Assembly: GCA_009838075.1 (NCBI GenBank)
Contig: VXSG01000093.1
Coordinates: 34,233 to 98,232, forward strand
Reading direction: 5' to 3'
Length of the DNA: 64,000 nucleotides
DNA from: Boseongicola sp. SB0665_bin_10
Lineage (GTDB): Bacteria; Pseudomonadota; Alphaproteobacteria; Rhodobacterales; Rhodobacteraceae
Part shown: piece after piece, positions 9,041 through 17,866 of the stretch
Numbering within the stretch: position 1 is the stretch's first letter
How the letters are laid out: every line of letters begins with the position of its first letter
Notes under the pieces: generated by a model
Told to the model about the DNA's origin: nothing
The model's input: the letters and a program-made list of their open reading frames with translations, nothing else
Database searches by the model: none
Position numbers and translations under genes: made by a program

Positions 9041-9631
9041 TCAGCGTTGGCGGGAAAGGCGCCAGATCGACGGGAGCGCGAGTGCGGCCAGCGCGGCCTT
9101 GAACGCGTCCCCGGCCAGAAATGGCCAGAGGCCCAGATCGAGCACCGGTTTGTCCCATCCAATTTCCATCCCAAGCCAGATCAGGCCAGGAACATAGATG
9201 ATTGCAGTGCCCAACACCATGGCCGCCAAGGTCGTGGCGACACGCCGGTCCCAGCCTCTTTGCGCCAGCCATCCAACAGCGGCTGCAGCGAACGCGAAGC
9301 CTAGCAGGTAGCCACCGGTCGGTCCCGCCATGTACGCCAAACCGGTCCCGCGTTCAGGCGTTCCGGCGAAGACCGGCAGGCCCAACGCCCCTTCGGCCAG
9401 ATAGAGCAGAACCGTCGCTGTCCCAAGGCGCCAGCCAAAGGCCATGCCCACCACCAGGACCACAAAGGTCTGCATGGTGATCGGCACCGGGTAGAAGGGG
9501 ACCTGTATCTTGGCGGACAGCCAAAGCGCAAGGCTGCCCATGACCGCGAGAAGGAGGAACTTCATCCGCTCGTCTCCGGCCTGCCACAAGCTTTGCGCCA
9601 ATGTCGGGCGGCTGTCTGAAATGATGCTCAT
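9041..9631 (-). CDS. bioY: Biotin ECF transporter S component BioY
   Basis: The 196-residue membrane protein has about six hydrophobic segments with the BioY signatures KIQVPFYPVPITMQTF near residue 40 and a Gly-rich AYMAGPTGGYLLGF stretch. BioY binds biotin in the inner membrane and can work with an energy-coupling factor module or, in some bacteria, alone; no BioM or BioN gene is visible here. The ATG at 9631 follows AAGGAGACAACG. It sits 22 bp after pxpC in an operon encoding a biotin carrier and a biotin carboxylase, which gives an obvious reason for its presence: raising biotin supply when the operon is induced. Confidence 0.93.
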   Translation of the reverse strand: MSIISDSRPTLAQSLWQAGDERMKFLLLAVMGSLALWLSAKIQVPFYPVPITMQTFVVLVVGMAFGWRLGTATVLLYLAEGALGLPVFAGTPERGTGLAYMAGPTGGYLLGFAFAAAAVGWLAQRGWDRRVATTLAAMVLGTAIIYVPGLIWLGMEIGWDKPVLDLGLWPFLAGDAFKAALAALALPSIWRLSRQR

Positions 9632-9653
9632 CGTTGTCTCCTTTTCCATGGCC

Positions 9654-10628
9654 TCAGGCTGTTGTCTCGCGAATTCTGTCAAGCATGGCCGACCTGTCCC
9701 TCCGTGCGGCAAGCGCGACATCCATCGCCACCCTTGCGAATCTGGTCGGCGTGTTGGGCTGAAGCTGGCCGATGAGGTCCATGTCTGCCGAAACCACCGT
9801 GCCCAGCATGAAGTAGCCGCCGCCCGAGACCGCATCGCGGTGCAGCACGATGGGTTCCGTGCCGTTGGGCACCTGTATCGATCCGTAGGGGTAGCACGCA
9901 TCGGTGATGTTCGAGGGATTTGAGCCCGCGCTGTAGGGCTGTTCACGCGGCACGAACTCCAGCTGCCGCCCGCCCTTGAAGCGGTAGCCCATCCGGTCAG
10001 CCTCGTTGGCGACCATCCACGTGTCGTCAAAGAACCCTTGCTGCGCGCCTTCCGTGATCCGGTGCCAATAGAGGCCTGGCAGCACCCGCAGCTCGGCTGA
10101 TGACCCTGGCAGCCGCCTGAGCGCATCGGGCACAGACTTGCCCGGCCTTGCCGTGCCGCTTGCGGCGCCAAGCGGCAAGGAGTCGCCGGGTTGAACCGCA
10201 CGCCCGTCGACACCGCCCAGCGCGCCAATCGGATAGGTCGACCGGCTGCCCAGGGCAGGCGGCGTGTCAATCCCGCCCGAAACCGCAATGTACGCTCGAG
10301 CCCCGGACTCAAGGAAATCAAATGACACAACCTGCCCCTTCCTGACGCCCAGCGCGGTCCAGGTTGGCATTTGCTCGCCATCGATCCTTGGCGGAAGCTC
10401 GGCACCGCAGACCGCGACGGTCGCATCCTCGGTGAACTCCAGCTCCGGCCCCAGGAACGCCGATTCCAGGCCTGCTGCGCCTTCATCGTTGCCCACCAGC
10501 AGGTTTGCGGTGCGCAGCGCGAACCTGTCCATCGCGCCGCCCATCGGGATGCCGAGATGGTAGAAGCCAGGCCTGCCGAGATCCTGGATCGTGGTCATGA
10601 TTCCGGCGGAGATCACTTCAATCGGCAT
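9654..10628 (-). CDS. pxpC: PxpC/KipA-like biotin-dependent carboxyltransferase family protein
   Basis: The 324-residue protein begins with the family N-terminus IEVISAGIMTTIQDLGRPG. It continues with GIPMGGAMDRFALRTANLLVGN and the YIAVSGGID block typical of the KipA/allophanate-hydrolase subunit 2 family, homologous to half of the carboxyltransferase domain of urea carboxylase. In E. coli and Bacillus, PxpA, PxpB and PxpC form an ATP-dependent 5-oxoprolinase. The ATG overlaps the pxpB stop by 11 bases, as expected for a tightly coupled complex. Its operon partners here include biotin carboxylase and biotin carrier genes, so the substrate need not be 5-oxoproline. Confidence 0.88.
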   Translation of the reverse strand: MPIEVISAGIMTTIQDLGRPGFYHLGIPMGGAMDRFALRTANLLVGNDEGAAGLESAFLGPELEFTEDATVAVCGAELPPRIDGEQMPTWTALGVRKGQVVSFDFLESGARAYIAVSGGIDTPPALGSRSTYPIGALGGVDGRAVQPGDSLPLGAASGTARPGKSVPDALRRLPGSSAELRVLPGLYWHRITEGAQQGFFDDTWMVANEADRMGYRFKGGRQLEFVPREQPYSAGSNPSNITDACYPYGSIQVPNGTEPIVLHRDAVSGGGYFMLGTVVSADMDLIGQLQPNTPTRFARVAMDVALAARRDRSAMLDRIRETTA

Positions 10629-11490
10629 AGAGCGCCTCCATCAGTCTGGCGTTCGTGCCGTCCAGGTCCGCGTTGAAGTCGTCGAGTGAAAAGACAACGT
10701 ACCGCATGCGGGGTTCAAACCGCCCGGCCTGCATGTCCTCGATGATCCGGTCGTATTCGGTCCGCCCTATGGGCCGCCACTTGACGATGTCGCCGGGACG
10801 GAAGAACACCATGAAGTCCTTCAAGTACGGGACTTCCTGCCTCGGGTCGTAAATCGTCATCGGGGTGATGCCAAACATCTGGTAGCCACCCGCACCGCGC
10901 ACCGAATAGATGCAGGAGAAGGAGCCGCCGTAGCCAACGGTCTGCTTCGGCGTGTCCGTGCGAGGGCGCAGGTATTTTGGCACCTGGATCTGCCGCGATC
11001 GGTCGACCATCTGGTAGAGGAACGGCAGGCCCGACACGAAGCCTACCATCGAGACAAACCATGGCGCGCCGGCATGCGCTTCAATGAATGCCTCGACCGT
11101 TTCGTACCCGTTGATCCGCGCGGCAAATTCGAGGTCGGTTCCTTCCGGATCCTGGTGCCGTTCGCGGAACCGCATCAGGGTCTCATGTGTCCAGGGATCC
11201 TGATAGAAGACCGGCACCTCTATGATGCGCGTATCCAGCTTGGCTTCGGCGTTCCCGGCCTCTTCCTCCAAAAGCCTCAGGCGGTCCATCAAGGCATGGG
11301 GATGGATCCTGTCGGGGTCAAACTTGATCTGGAAGGAAGCGTTGGCGGGACAGATTTCCGTAACCCCGTCGATGCCGGCCGCTCGCACGGCGTTGGTCAT
11401 CGACAGAGACGTGAAGAATGCCTCAAGCGACATCGCTTCGTCGACTTCCACGAAGATGTGCTCGTCGCCTCCGAACGTGAATCGACTCAT
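10618..11490 (-). CDS. pxpB: PxpB/KipI-like (allophanate hydrolase subunit 1 family) protein
   Basis: This 290-residue protein is the partner of the preceding family. Recognisable blocks are the IIEVPVFYQ strand, the VSMVGFVSGLPFLYQM segment and the substrate-pocket region SFSCIYSVRGAGGYQMFG, followed by TPMTIYDP and FRPGDIVKWRPI. It is about 60 residues longer than Bacillus KipI, having an N-terminal extension that still looks family-like. The ATG sits behind GGGGAGGAGG and overlaps the biotin carboxylase stop (ATGA). With PxpC it should form the carboxyltransferase-like heterodimer of the operon's enzyme complex. Confidence 0.88.
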   Translation of the reverse strand: MSRFTFGGDEHIFVEVDEAMSLEAFFTSLSMTNAVRAAGIDGVTEICPANASFQIKFDPDRIHPHALMDRLRLLEEEAGNAEAKLDTRIIEVPVFYQDPWTHETLMRFRERHQDPEGTDLEFAARINGYETVEAFIEAHAGAPWFVSMVGFVSGLPFLYQMVDRSRQIQVPKYLRPRTDTPKQTVGYGGSFSCIYSVRGAGGYQMFGITPMTIYDPRQEVPYLKDFMVFFRPGDIVKWRPIGRTEYDRIIEDMQAGRFEPRMRYVVFSLDDFNADLDGTNARLMEALYAD

Positions 11491-12884
11491 GCGGCCTCCT
11501 CCCCTTGGCTAATGAGTTTCTTGGCGTTCTGTGCAAGCCACGTCTCCATCCAGGAAGTATGGACCGCGTTGGCCTGCACGTCGGCACTGTCGGCCAGCGC
11601 CGAGAAGAGCGGGGCGGTTGTAGGCAGACCTTCGATTTCCAGCCCTTCGAGTGCGGATGCCAGTCGGGCGATTGCCCGTGGCCGGTCCGGCGCCCACACG
11701 ATCAGCTTGCCCAGCAGCGAGTCGTAGAACGGCGGAACCGCGTACCCGTCATAGAGCATGTGGTCGAAACGGACGTCTTCACCCTCCGGAACGCGCAATT
11801 TCGTCACGATGCCGGGGAAAGGCATGAAATCGCTGGCCGGGTCCTCCGCGTTGAGACGCACTTCAATGGCGTGGCCCGAGCGGACAATGTCATCCTGCGT
11901 CAGTCCCAGGCCCTCGCCCGCGCATGCCCGGATCATGCCGATCACCAGATCCGTTCCGCATATCATTTCGGTTACCGGATGTTCGACCTGGATGCGGGTG
12001 TTCATCTCGATGAAGTGGAAATTCCCGGTCGCGTCGTCGTAGAGATACTCGACCGTCCCGGCTCCGCGGTAGCTTACCGAATTCGCGAGATCAACCGCCG
12101 ACGCACAGAGGCGCGCGCGCGCCGCCTCGCCGAGTGCCGCCGAAGGCGCCTCTTCCCAGACCTTCTGCCGCCGTCGCTGAAGCGAGCATTCTCGGACGTA
12201 GAAATGCACCACGTCAATGCCGTCTCCCAGCACCTGCACCTCGACATGACGGGCCTTCTCGATCAGCTTCTCGACATAGATGCCGTCGTCTCCGAAAGCT
12301 GCCGCCGCCTCGGACGAGGCCTGAGGCGCCAGTTTGCGAAACTCCTCAGCGCTTCTGGCCACGCGGATGCCGCGTCCGCCGCCGCCGGCGCTCGCCTTGA
12401 TCATCACCGGAAAGCCGATTGTCTCGGCCACGGCGAGGGCCTCGTCCAGATCGGCAATCACGCCGTCGCTGCCCGGAACGGTCGGCACGCCTGCGTCTCT
12501 TGCCTGCAGCCGCGCTGCGGCCTTGTCACCCATCAGTCGGATCGTGTCGGCGGAAGGCCCGATGAAAGTCAGTCCGGCGCTTTCCACTGCATCGGCAAAC
12601 CCGGCGTTTTCCGCGAGAAACCCGTAACCTGGGTGGATCGCGTCAGCACCGCTTTCGATTGCCGCTGACAGAATGGCTCCGGCATCGAGGTACGACTTCG
12701 TAGGGTGAGGCGGCCCGATCACCTTCACTTCGTCCGACAGCCGGGCCGCGAGGCTGTCCGTATCGGCTTCGCTCGCCACCTGAACGGTTTCCAGGCCGAG
12801 TTCCCTCGCCGCCCGGATCACGCGACAGGCGATTTCACCGCGATTTGCGATGAGCAGCCTTTTGGTCGACAGTCCCTGTTCCAC
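11487..12884 (-). CDS. Biotin carboxylase subunit (AccC-like)
   Basis: The 465-residue cytoplasmic enzyme should carboxylate biotin on the neighbouring carrier protein using ATP and bicarbonate. It shows the KRLLIANRGEIACRVIRAA start, HPGYGFLAEN, the ATP-grasp glycine loop KASAGGGGRGIR, and FIEMNTRIQVEHPVTE with catalytic Glu, Asn and Arg. The start is GTG at 12884, two bases after the carrier stop; no in-frame ATG lies close. It is a second-copy type: true accBC is normally an isolated housekeeping pair, whereas this one lies between pxpA and pxpB. This implies a dedicated biotin-dependent step on the Pxp substrate. Confidence 0.9.
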   Translation of the reverse strand: MEQGLSTKRLLIANRGEIACRVIRAARELGLETVQVASEADTDSLAARLSDEVKVIGPPHPTKSYLDAGAILSAAIESGADAIHPGYGFLAENAGFADAVESAGLTFIGPSADTIRLMGDKAAARLQARDAGVPTVPGSDGVIADLDEALAVAETIGFPVMIKASAGGGGRGIRVARSAEEFRKLAPQASSEAAAAFGDDGIYVEKLIEKARHVEVQVLGDGIDVVHFYVRECSLQRRRQKVWEEAPSAALGEAARARLCASAVDLANSVSYRGAGTVEYLYDDATGNFHFIEMNTRIQVEHPVTEMICGTDLVIGMIRACAGEGLGLTQDDIVRSGHAIEVRLNAEDPASDFMPFPGIVTKLRVPEGEDVRFDHMLYDGYAVPPFYDSLLGKLIVWAPDRPRAIARLASALEGLEIEGLPTTAPLFSALADSADVQANAVHTSWMETWLAQNAKKLISQGEEAA

Positions 12885-12886
12885 GG

Positions 12887-13126
12887 TCAGCCCAGCTCAA
12901 CGATGGTCATCCCGGCCGCCACGGGTTCACCATCTTCCAGCGGAAAGCCCGAGACGGTGCCCTCGGCATCCGCCTTGATCGGGTGAAAGGACTTCATCAC
13001 TTCAACAAGGGCGACCACGTCGCCCTCGGCCACGGCATCGCCGACTTCCACGAAGGGCGGTTCGTCAGGCGCGGGCCTGCGATAGAAGGTGCCCGGAATG
13101 GGGGACCTGATTTCGTGTCTGGCCAT
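12887..13126 (-). CDS. Small biotin carboxyl carrier protein (BCCP)
   Basis: The 79-residue protein is essentially one biotinyl domain with the lysine in EVMKSFHPI and the usual PIPGTFYRRPAP start. It lacks the long N-terminal region of housekeeping AccB. The ATG at 13126 follows GGGAGGAATTTCC and was preferred over codons further upstream. It is carboxylated by the product of the next gene and would pass CO2 to or from the PxpBC carboxyltransferase. Carrier and carboxylase are separated by only 2 bases, so their synthesis is coupled. Confidence 0.9.
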   Translation of the reverse strand: MARHEIRSPIPGTFYRRPAPDEPPFVEVGDAVAEGDVVALVEVMKSFHPIKADAEGTVSGFPLEDGEPVAAGMTIVELG

Positions 13127-13158
13127 GGAAATTCCTCCCGTTGGACCCGCCACGACGC

Positions 13159-13887
13159 TCACGAGACGTCGAGTTGGCTGAGCGCGAAGTTGACCGCCTT
13201 CCCGATCTTCACTGCGTTTGGCGTGTCGGAATGGATGCAGACCGTTTCGGCGCGCACCGGCAGCGACCTGCCCCCTACGGTGGTCATCGTTCCGTCACGA
13301 ACGGCAGCAACGGCGCGGCTTGCAGCAAGCTCCGGAGCTACGGCCTCGTGCTTGCGCGTGATGATCAAGTGACCTTCGTCATCATATTCCAGATCTGCGA
13401 AGAACTCCGGCAGGAAGCCCACGCCTCGTCGCGTGTAGACCTTTTCATGCAATGTTCCGGTTATTCCGGTGACTGGCACGCCGTACACCACAGCGGCATC
13501 CGCGACAGCTTCGGCAATATGCTCCTGCCGGGCCGCCATGCCATAGAGCGCGCCATGCGGCTTGAGATGGCAGAGTGCCATTCCCTCCAGTTTCAGGAAA
13601 GATATGAGTGCGCCGATCTGATAGAGGATGATGTTGACCAGCTCGTCGCGATCGATCTTCATCTCTCGCCGCCCGAATCCGGTCAGGTCGGGCAGAGAGA
13701 CGTGTGCGCCCACCTTGACCCCGTGCCGCTTGGCCAGGGCGACCGTGCTGCGCATGTGGTTGGGATCGGAGCCGTGGAATCCGCAGGCAACGTTTGCCTG
13801 GGTGATGTATGGCATCATTCCCGCATCGTTGCCCATCCGGTAGAGGCCAAAGCTCTCGCCCATGTCGCAGTTGATGTCCACCCGCAC
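13159..13887 (-). CDS. pxpA: PxpA (LamB/YcsF family) 5-oxoprolinase-type subunit
   Basis: The 242-residue protein matches the LamB/YcsF family along its length: DINCDMGESFG, ITQANVACGFHGSDP, GAHVSLPDLTGFGRR, HLKPHGALY and the C-terminal IHSDTPNAV. PxpA is the third partner of PxpB and PxpC in ATP-dependent opening of 5-oxoproline. The start is a GTG behind GGGAGGATTCTCC. It lies 12 bases after the ABC permease and 32 bases before the biotin carrier, linking import to catabolism. Substrate identity beyond a lactam or amide is not visible from sequence. Confidence 0.9.
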   Translation of the reverse strand: MRVDINCDMGESFGLYRMGNDAGMMPYITQANVACGFHGSDPNHMRSTVALAKRHGVKVGAHVSLPDLTGFGRREMKIDRDELVNIILYQIGALISFLKLEGMALCHLKPHGALYGMAARQEHIAEAVADAAVVYGVPVTGITGTLHEKVYTRRGVGFLPEFFADLEYDDEGHLIITRKHEAVAPELAASRAVAAVRDGTMTTVGGRSLPVRAETVCIHSDTPNAVKIGKAVNFALSQLDVS

Positions 13888-13899
13888 GGAGAATCCTCC

Positions 13900-14916
13900 C
13901 TAGTCTTTCAAGATCGCCAGGTACTTCAGGCGGACCTGGTCGGCGATCACCGCCAGGATCAGAAGTGCGCCCAGGACAACCATCTGCAGGTAGCTCTCGA
14001 TCCGGGCGAGGTTCATCCCGTTCTGCACCAGACCAATGAAGAGCGCGCCAAGAACCACGTTTTCCAGCCGCCCCACGCCTCCCCGAAGGCTGACCCCTGC
14101 AATGACGCAAGCTGCGATCGATTCCAAAGGCATCGAAGCGCCGATATTGGCCTCTCCCGTGTCGAGGCGCGCAGTCAGCAGCATTCCCGCCACGGCAGCG
14201 AAGAATGCGCAGAGCACATAGGTCAGGAAGAGCGTGCCACGCGTGTTGATACCCGAAAGCGACGCCGCCTTGCGATTGCCGCCCACGGCGTAGAAGTGCC
14301 GACCGTACGGGGTGCGGTACAGAAAGACGTAGAGGGCCACCACGAGGCATGCGGCCACCAGAACCGGCGTGGGAATTCCAAGCAGGTTTCCAAAGCCGAA
14401 GGTGTCACCGAACCGAATTGGCATTCCATAGACCGGCACGCCGCCAGTCAAGTAGAGCGCGATGCCGAAACCCACGGATGCCATGCCGAGCGACATCATG
14501 AAAGGCGAGACGTTGAAGAAGGCCACTCCCACGCCATTCACCACGCCGATCATTGTGCCCGCCGCGATCCCGGCGAGGCATCCGATGACAATCGACAGCC
14601 AGACCGCCTCCGGCATTGCAGCGTAGAAGGCCGCCATGACCATCGCGCCTGCCACCGACGCCAAGGCGAGGATCGTGCCCACGGACAGGTCGAATCCGCC
14701 GGTCAGCAGTGCCAGCATCTGCCCGATCGAGACGATCGTCAGATAGACCGACTGCCTGAGCACGTTTGTCAGGTTGCGCGATGTCAGGAAATTCTCCGAC
14801 ATCAGCGTGAAGATCACCAGGGCGGCCAGCAGCAGAAAGGGCAGAATGCCGAGCCGGACGAACGCCCGCTTAAGAAAACGAGCCACTGCGCGCTCGGCTG
14901 CCCTTTCCATAGCCAT
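13900..14916 (-). CDS. RbsC-type ABC importer permease
   Basis: This is a 338-residue inner-membrane protein with 8-10 hydrophobic helices, in the branched-chain/ribose permease family. It has the LLTGGFDLSVGTILALASV block and the coupling region NRKAASLSGINTRG. Its ATG overlaps the ATPase stop by one base (TGATG). With the ATPase and TorT-like binding protein it forms a carbohydrate-class importer, although the operon context points to an amide or lactam cargo. Confidence 0.88.
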   Translation of the reverse strand: MAMERAAERAVARFLKRAFVRLGILPFLLLAALVIFTLMSENFLTSRNLTNVLRQSVYLTIVSIGQMLALLTGGFDLSVGTILALASVAGAMVMAAFYAAMPEAVWLSIVIGCLAGIAAGTMIGVVNGVGVAFFNVSPFMMSLGMASVGFGIALYLTGGVPVYGMPIRFGDTFGFGNLLGIPTPVLVAACLVVALYVFLYRTPYGRHFYAVGGNRKAASLSGINTRGTLFLTYVLCAFFAAVAGMLLTARLDTGEANIGASMPLESIAACVIAGVSLRGGVGRLENVVLGALFIGLVQNGMNLARIESYLQMVVLGALLILAVIADQVRLKYLAILKD

Positions 14917-16448
14917 CAGGCTGCGTCTCTTCCGAAGAAATTCGTCAGGACCGCCTCCTCGGTGAGGCCCGCACCCTGGAGTTCCGCCTGCACGTGTCCT
15001 CGATAGAACACGTAGGCCCTCGTTGAGAGGTGCAGAATTTCCGGCAGATCGGATGACACAAGCGCTATCGCCACGCGTTTGCGCGCAAGTTCCACGATGA
15101 ACTCGTAGATCGCTGCCCGCGTGCCCACATCGACGCCGACCGTCGGTTCGTCAAAGGCGATCAGACGGAATTCCCGCGTGAGGCTCCGGGCCAGCATCAC
15201 CTTCTGCTGATTGCCGCCCGAGAACTGGTCAGCTGTCCGTTCGATCTGCCGTGGCTGCAGGTTGACACGCTCAGCCATGCCGAGGACCGCCCGCCGTTCG
15301 CCACGCGGGGTCAGAACCGGACCGCTCGAAAAGGGCCTTATGTCCAGAGCGGCCAGCGCAACGTTCTCGCGCGCCGGGCGCATCATCATCAGCCCCTCGG
15401 AGCGTCGGTCAGGGGGCAGGTAGAGAAACCCGTCACGGATATTCCGTTTCGGCCCGTGGCCGGTGGACTCCCGACCAAGATAGTGCACGCGTCCTGCGGC
15501 AATCGACCTGGATCCAAAGGCCGCCTGCAGAAGTTCGGACTTGCCAGAGCCGACCAAGCCCGCGAGCCCCACGATCTCGCCTGCCCGCACCTCCAGCGAA
15601 GCGCCGTCCACGGTTCCGTCGCGCGTCGTCAATTCCTCGACCCTCAGCACCGTGTCGCCCGCAGACTGCGCGACCCGCTCAGGGAAGATCTTGCCCACCT
15701 CGCGACCAGTCATCAGTTGAACGAGGTCATCTTCTGAAACGTCTTGCGCATTCAGCGTGTCGACATGGCGCCCGTCCCGCAGCACGGTTATGCGGCTGCC
15801 GATCTGCCGAATCTCCGCCATTCGATGGGTGATGTAGACTATGCCGATGCCGCGTGCCGTCAGTTCGCCAATGAGGTTGAAGAGCTGATCCGTCTCGTGG
15901 CTGGTCAGCGACGCAGTAGGCTCGTCAAGGATCAGCACCGACAGGTCAGATCGGAACGCCTTTGCAATCTCCACCATCTGCTGCTCCGCCCGCGTCAGGT
16001 GACTGACGCGGGCGGCCGGATCGATGCGGAAATCAAGTTCATCCAGCATCGCACGCGCGCGCTCGCGACTGCGCTGCCGGTCAAGGAACGCGCCCATTCT
16101 CGGTTCCGCACCCAGAAAGAGGTTTTCCTCCACCGTCATTTGCGGAATCAGGGAAAAGTCCTGGAAGACCGCCGATATCCCCAGTTCGCGTGCATCGTGC
16201 ACCGAATGGAGCGAAACCTGCCGGCCCCTGAAACGGAGCTTGCCCGACGTGGGCTGGACGGCACCGGCAAGGATCGAGATCAGGGTCGACTTGCCGGCGC
16301 CGTTCTCTCCGAAGAGCACGTGCACTTCGCCCGCTCGGAGGTCGAAGTCCACCGAGTCGAGCGCCCGCACCCCCGGATAGTCCTTGGTGACGGCGCAGGT
16401 CGCGACCAGCACCTCGTCCGCAGCGGACGGGGTGCGGTCCCTTGCCAA
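14916..16448 (-). CDS. RbsA-type ABC importer ATPase (two nucleotide-binding domains)
   Basis: The 510 residues hold two fused ABC domains. The first has Walker A FGENGAGKST, signature-like LTRAEQQMVEIAKA and VLILDEPTASLT. The second has the degenerate P-loop LVGSGKSE, FSGGNQQKVMLARSL and IAFDEPTVGVDVG. A canonical first site and altered second site is normal for this class. The only start covering the N-terminal strand is TTG at 16448; an in-frame stop lies just upstream, and a GTG 12 codons in is an alternative. It lies 35 bases after the binding-protein gene. Confidence 0.87.
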   Translation of the reverse strand: MARDRTPSAADEVLVATCAVTKDYPGVRALDSVDFDLRAGEVHVLFGENGAGKSTLISILAGAVQPTSGKLRFRGRQVSLHSVHDARELGISAVFQDFSLIPQMTVEENLFLGAEPRMGAFLDRQRSRERARAMLDELDFRIDPAARVSHLTRAEQQMVEIAKAFRSDLSVLILDEPTASLTSHETDQLFNLIGELTARGIGIVYITHRMAEIRQIGSRITVLRDGRHVDTLNAQDVSEDDLVQLMTGREVGKIFPERVAQSAGDTVLRVEELTTRDGTVDGASLEVRAGEIVGLAGLVGSGKSELLQAAFGSRSIAAGRVHYLGRESTGHGPKRNIRDGFLYLPPDRRSEGLMMMRPARENVALAALDIRPFSSGPVLTPRGERRAVLGMAERVNLQPRQIERTADQFSGGNQQKVMLARSLTREFRLIAFDEPTVGVDVGTRAAIYEFIVELARKRVAIALVSSDLPEILHLSTRAYVFYRGHVQAELQGAGLTEEAVLTNFFGRDAA

Positions 16449-16483
16449 TGCCTGAGCAGGAGAGGAAATGGTCAGCCCCTGCG

Positions 16484-17563
16484 CTATTCTACCGTGAAGA
16501 CCGGCCGAAACCCGTCGGGAGCAAGGGTTGACGACGGGTCGAACTCGCCATGGTTTTCCTGCGTCACCACGTACAGCGCGGGACCCGCATGCTTGACGTA
16601 TTCCTCGCCTTCGAGAATGCGCACCGCCTGGTCGACGGCGATGCGTCCCTGGATCACCGTCGAGTCGGTTGGCGCGGCGAGAATCTGGCCACGCGCGATG
16701 CCGCGGTCCACGCCAGGCGTGTAGTAGTACGAGATCACCTTGACCTGGTCGGCAAGCCCGCGCGAGCGCAGGATCGGCACCGCTGCCTCGGCGGTCACTG
16801 CCGTGCCTACGATGTAGCCGAGGTCAGGATGTGCCTCGAGCGTGTCCTCGACCAGCTTGGCCTGCACTTCCTTGCCGGTGTCTCCGTACCGCGTGTCGAC
16901 CAGATCGACGGCGCTGCCCTCGATGGCACCGGAAAAGCCTGCATTGCCCGCCTCGACCCAGCCGGCCCCCGCGGGTCCAGGGAACCAGGCGGCCTTCACC
17001 GTGACGCTGCCAGCGGGGTGCTCGCTGGCCAGGAACTCGCCGGCCTTTGCGCCCATCTCGCCGAAGGACACGAGCGACTTGGCTGACAGCTGGTCCGACG
17101 ACATGCCGTTGATCACGTCGATCACCGGGATGCCCTTTGCCCGGATCTCGCCGACAAGATTGTTCAACCCGTCAAAGGAGATTGCGCCGATGATCACGGC
17201 GTCAGCCCCGGCCGAAACGCAATCCTCGACCTGGGATATCTGGGTGTTGAGTTCGGTATATCCGCCGGCCTCGACGACGGTGGCCGAAACACCCAGGCGC
17301 CTGGCCTCGTCGACCACGCCATAGTCGACACCCAGCCAGTAGGCATCCTTCATGTGCGGGAAGGAAATGCAGAGATCCCATTTCTGGCTGGACGTCTCCA
17401 GCGGCACGTAGTCCAGGCTGGTGCGCGGGCTGGACATGTCGAACGGCGGATCCCAGACCTCGACCGTATATGGATACCAGGCTTCGGCCTGCGCCGTGCT
17501 GCCGAGCACCAGCGCCAACGCCAGCGCGGATGATCCTGAAAGCAGTGCATTTGACGTTCTCAT
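16484..17563 (-). CDS. TorT-like periplasmic substrate-binding protein
   Basis: The 359-residue protein has a signal peptide ending near STAQA-EAW and a type I periplasmic-binding fold. The N-terminal block (KWDLCISFPHMKDAYWLGVDYG, then VVEAGGYTELNTQISQVEDC and GADAVIIGAIS) strongly resembles TorT, the periplasmic TMAO sensor partner of TorS. Here there is no TorS kinase, and the gene heads an operon with an RbsA/RbsC-type importer, so it most likely serves as the transporter's binding protein. The ATG follows GGGAGGAAGAC. It is divergent from a LysR gene across an AT-rich spacer. The ligand is unknown; TorT homology alone is not evidence for TMAO. Confidence 0.85.
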   Translation of the reverse strand: MRTSNALLSGSSALALALVLGSTAQAEAWYPYTVEVWDPPFDMSSPRTSLDYVPLETSSQKWDLCISFPHMKDAYWLGVDYGVVDEARRLGVSATVVEAGGYTELNTQISQVEDCVSAGADAVIIGAISFDGLNNLVGEIRAKGIPVIDVINGMSSDQLSAKSLVSFGEMGAKAGEFLASEHPAGSVTVKAAWFPGPAGAGWVEAGNAGFSGAIEGSAVDLVDTRYGDTGKEVQAKLVEDTLEAHPDLGYIVGTAVTAEAAVPILRSRGLADQVKVISYYYTPGVDRGIARGQILAAPTDSTVIQGRIAVDQAVRILEGEEYVKHAGPALYVVTQENHGEFDPSSTLAPDGFRPVFTVE

Positions 17564-17866
17564 GTCTTCCTCCCGGGGACAGAATTCAGGTTTGAACCGC
17601 CAACGGGCGGCCTGCCGGAAGTGTAAGTGCGCCCTGATTCATTGTAAAATACGAATAATACTTTACTGAAATTAAAATTATTGATATTTGTACATTGATG
17701 GACATTTGCCGAATTGCGTTGACACAAGAGAGATGAACTACATGTATCATTTTGTTATGTAATATGTTTTTTGGAATCGATCAGCATCGGGCAACTTGCG
17801 AAGGACGAAGAGCGCGTCTACGCTGCCTTACAGAAAATAGAAAAATCAGATCCAAGGTATCTGAAA
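17564..17866. promoter_or_regulatory. AT-rich divergent control region between the TorT-like operon and the LysR gene
   Basis: This spacer is far more AT-rich than its surroundings (17640-17765). On the plus strand TTGACA at 17719-17724 is followed by TATCAT at 17745-17750, a good pair of hexamers but with a 20-base spacer. Runs such as ATTGTAAAATACGAAT offer T-N11-A style LysR half-sites. The arrangement is the classic one for a LysR protein controlling the divergent operon. I cannot place the minus-strand promoter exactly. Confidence 0.55.

Noticed and set aside
13141..15006. A plus-strand open frame of 621 codons opposite pxpA and the permease
   Set aside because: His/Gln/Arg-rich shadow frame, antisense to two confident genes.
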